A stretch of DNA of 6,287 nucleotides from Nanobdellota archaeon (GTDB lineage Archaea > Nanobdellota > Nanobdellia > Woesearchaeales > B3-WOES): assembly GCA_023131705.1 (NCBI GenBank), contig JAGLZG010000256.1, forward strand, positions 1 to 6,287, given 5' to 3'. Of the stretch, positions 5,651 to 6,287 are shown in pieces. Position 1 is the first letter of the stretch. Each line of letters begins with the position of its first letter. The translations under genes were made by a program, and so were the position numbers. The notes below the pieces were generated by a model. That model was not told the DNA's origin and ran no database searches. It was given only the letters and a program-made list of their open reading frames with translations.

Positions 5651-6287
5651 ATGAAAATCGTAAATAATATAGAGATAACAGACCTGGCTTTATATCTTAA
5701 AAAAGAAAACATGCTTATTATTGCAGACAGCCATATAGGTTTTGAAGAGGCTTTGAATAAACAAGGAGTATTAGTCCCAAGAATACATTTTAAGGAGTTG
5801 ATTAAAAGGCTGGAAAAGATAATAAATGGAAAAAGATTTGAAAAAATCATTATAAACGGGGATATAAAACATGAGTTTGGAAAGATATCTGAAACAGAGT
5901 GGAGGCATACACTGAGATTATTGGATTTTTTAGGAAGATATTGTGATGAGATTATCCTGATAAAAGGCAATCATGACAATATTATAGGCCCTGTTGCAGA
6001 AAAAAGAAAAGTTAGAGTTAAGGATTATTATAAGATAGGCAATATCCTAATTATTCATGGAAATAAAATTCCGGATAAAGCTGTTTTAAAACAGGTAAAA
6101 ACAATAATAATAGGCCATGAGCATCCTGCTATAATGTTAAGGCAGGGTTTAAGGTCTGAGAAATATAAGTGTTTTTTGAAAGGGAAGTACAAACATAAAG
6201 TATTGATTGTGCAGCCTTCTTTAAATCTTCTGACAGAAGGAACAGGCATAGATAAAGAAAAGTTATTAAGCCCTTTTTTACAGCAGA
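5651..6287 (+). CDS. Metallophosphoesterase, archaeal SbcD/Mre11-related family (3' end cut off by the window)
   Basis: The ATG at 5651 opens a frame that runs to the window end without a stop: 212 residues visible of a family usually about 230-250 long. It is a calcineurin-like two-metal phosphoesterase with the full motif set: D26-x-H28, G-D71-x2-H74 in GDIKHEFG, G-N107-H108-D109, H136-G and G-H156-E-H158-P. GDxKHEF and its partner motifs match the archaeal family annotated as SbcD-related (COG1407). Its bacterial relative PdeM is found with Lhr helicase and DNA ligase genes, so a DNA or nucleic-acid phosphoesterase role in repair is plausible, but the substrate is not shown here. There is no signal peptide. 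AGGA at 5641-5644 could be a weak ribosome-binding site, but the TATA position implies transcription starts about 3 nt before the ATG. The gene is divergent from the aminotransferase and likely shares its TATA box. Confidence 0.9.
   Translation, partial: MKIVNNIEITDLALYLKKENMLIIADSHIGFEEALNKQGVLVPRIHFKELIKRLEKIINGKRFEKIIINGDIKHEFGKISETEWRHTLRLLDFLGRYCDEIILIKGNHDNIIGPVAEKRKVRVKDYYKIGNILIIHGNKIPDKAVLKQVKTIIIGHEHPAIMLRQGLRSEKYKCFLKGKYKHKVLIVQPSLNLLTEGTGIDKEKLLSPFLQQ

Noticed and set aside
5620..5970. Minus-strand 116-codon open frame opposite the phosphoesterase
   Set aside because: The plus strand encodes all the phosphoesterase motifs here; the antisense translation is a low-complexity Ser/Phe/Ile sequence typical of a shadow of AT-rich coding DNA.
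1..6287. Mobile element, CRISPR array or RNA gene
   Set aside because: No direct DNA repeats with spacers, no transposase or integrase motifs and no cloverleaf-like segment were seen; gaps are at most 70 nt and are filled by promoter or terminator signals.

Overview
The window looks like a stretch of a small archaeal genome, most plausibly an uncultured DPANN-type lineage, though the phylum cannot be fixed from this sequence alone. The evidence is: an archaeal-type MiaB-like tRNA methylthiotransferase, a GTP-type PEP carboxykinase of archaeal character, an SbcD/Mre11-related phosphoesterase with the archaeal GDxKHEF signature, TATA boxes placed for leaderless transcripts, and oligo-T termination. 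Coding is dense. The longest gap is 70 nt, and every gap holds a recognisable promoter or terminator signal. I see no tRNA, rRNA, CRISPR array, insertion sequence or origin.

Layout. At the left edge (1-447, +) is the 3' end of a gene for a cysteine-paired helical repeat protein, followed by a T-rich terminator. It converges on a minus-strand block. Read in transcription order (right to left) that block is: an aspartate-type aminotransferase (5595-4459), GTP-type PEP carboxykinase (4462-2651), an HD-GYP domain protein (2580-1813) and the tRNA methylthiotransferase (1773-496). Divergent from the aminotransferase, at the right edge, is a metallophosphoesterase (5651 onward, +) cut off by the window end.

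How the genes work together. The aminotransferase and PEP carboxykinase overlap by an ATGA and form a clear two-gene operon. If the first enzyme acts on aspartate, the pair takes aspartate to oxaloacetate to phosphoenolpyruvate, a short route between amino-acid carbon and gluconeogenesis. The HD-GYP gene and the methylthiotransferase each have their own TATA-like element, so they need not belong to that operon. The phosphoesterase and the aminotransferase appear to share one palindromic TATA box.

Most worth a second look: the HD-GYP protein, which has the complete signature of a bacterial cyclic-dinucleotide phosphodiesterase in an archaeal context and an AT-rich, unrecognised, repeat-like N-terminus; the repeat protein with ten regularly spaced cysteines; and the shared bidirectional promoter.
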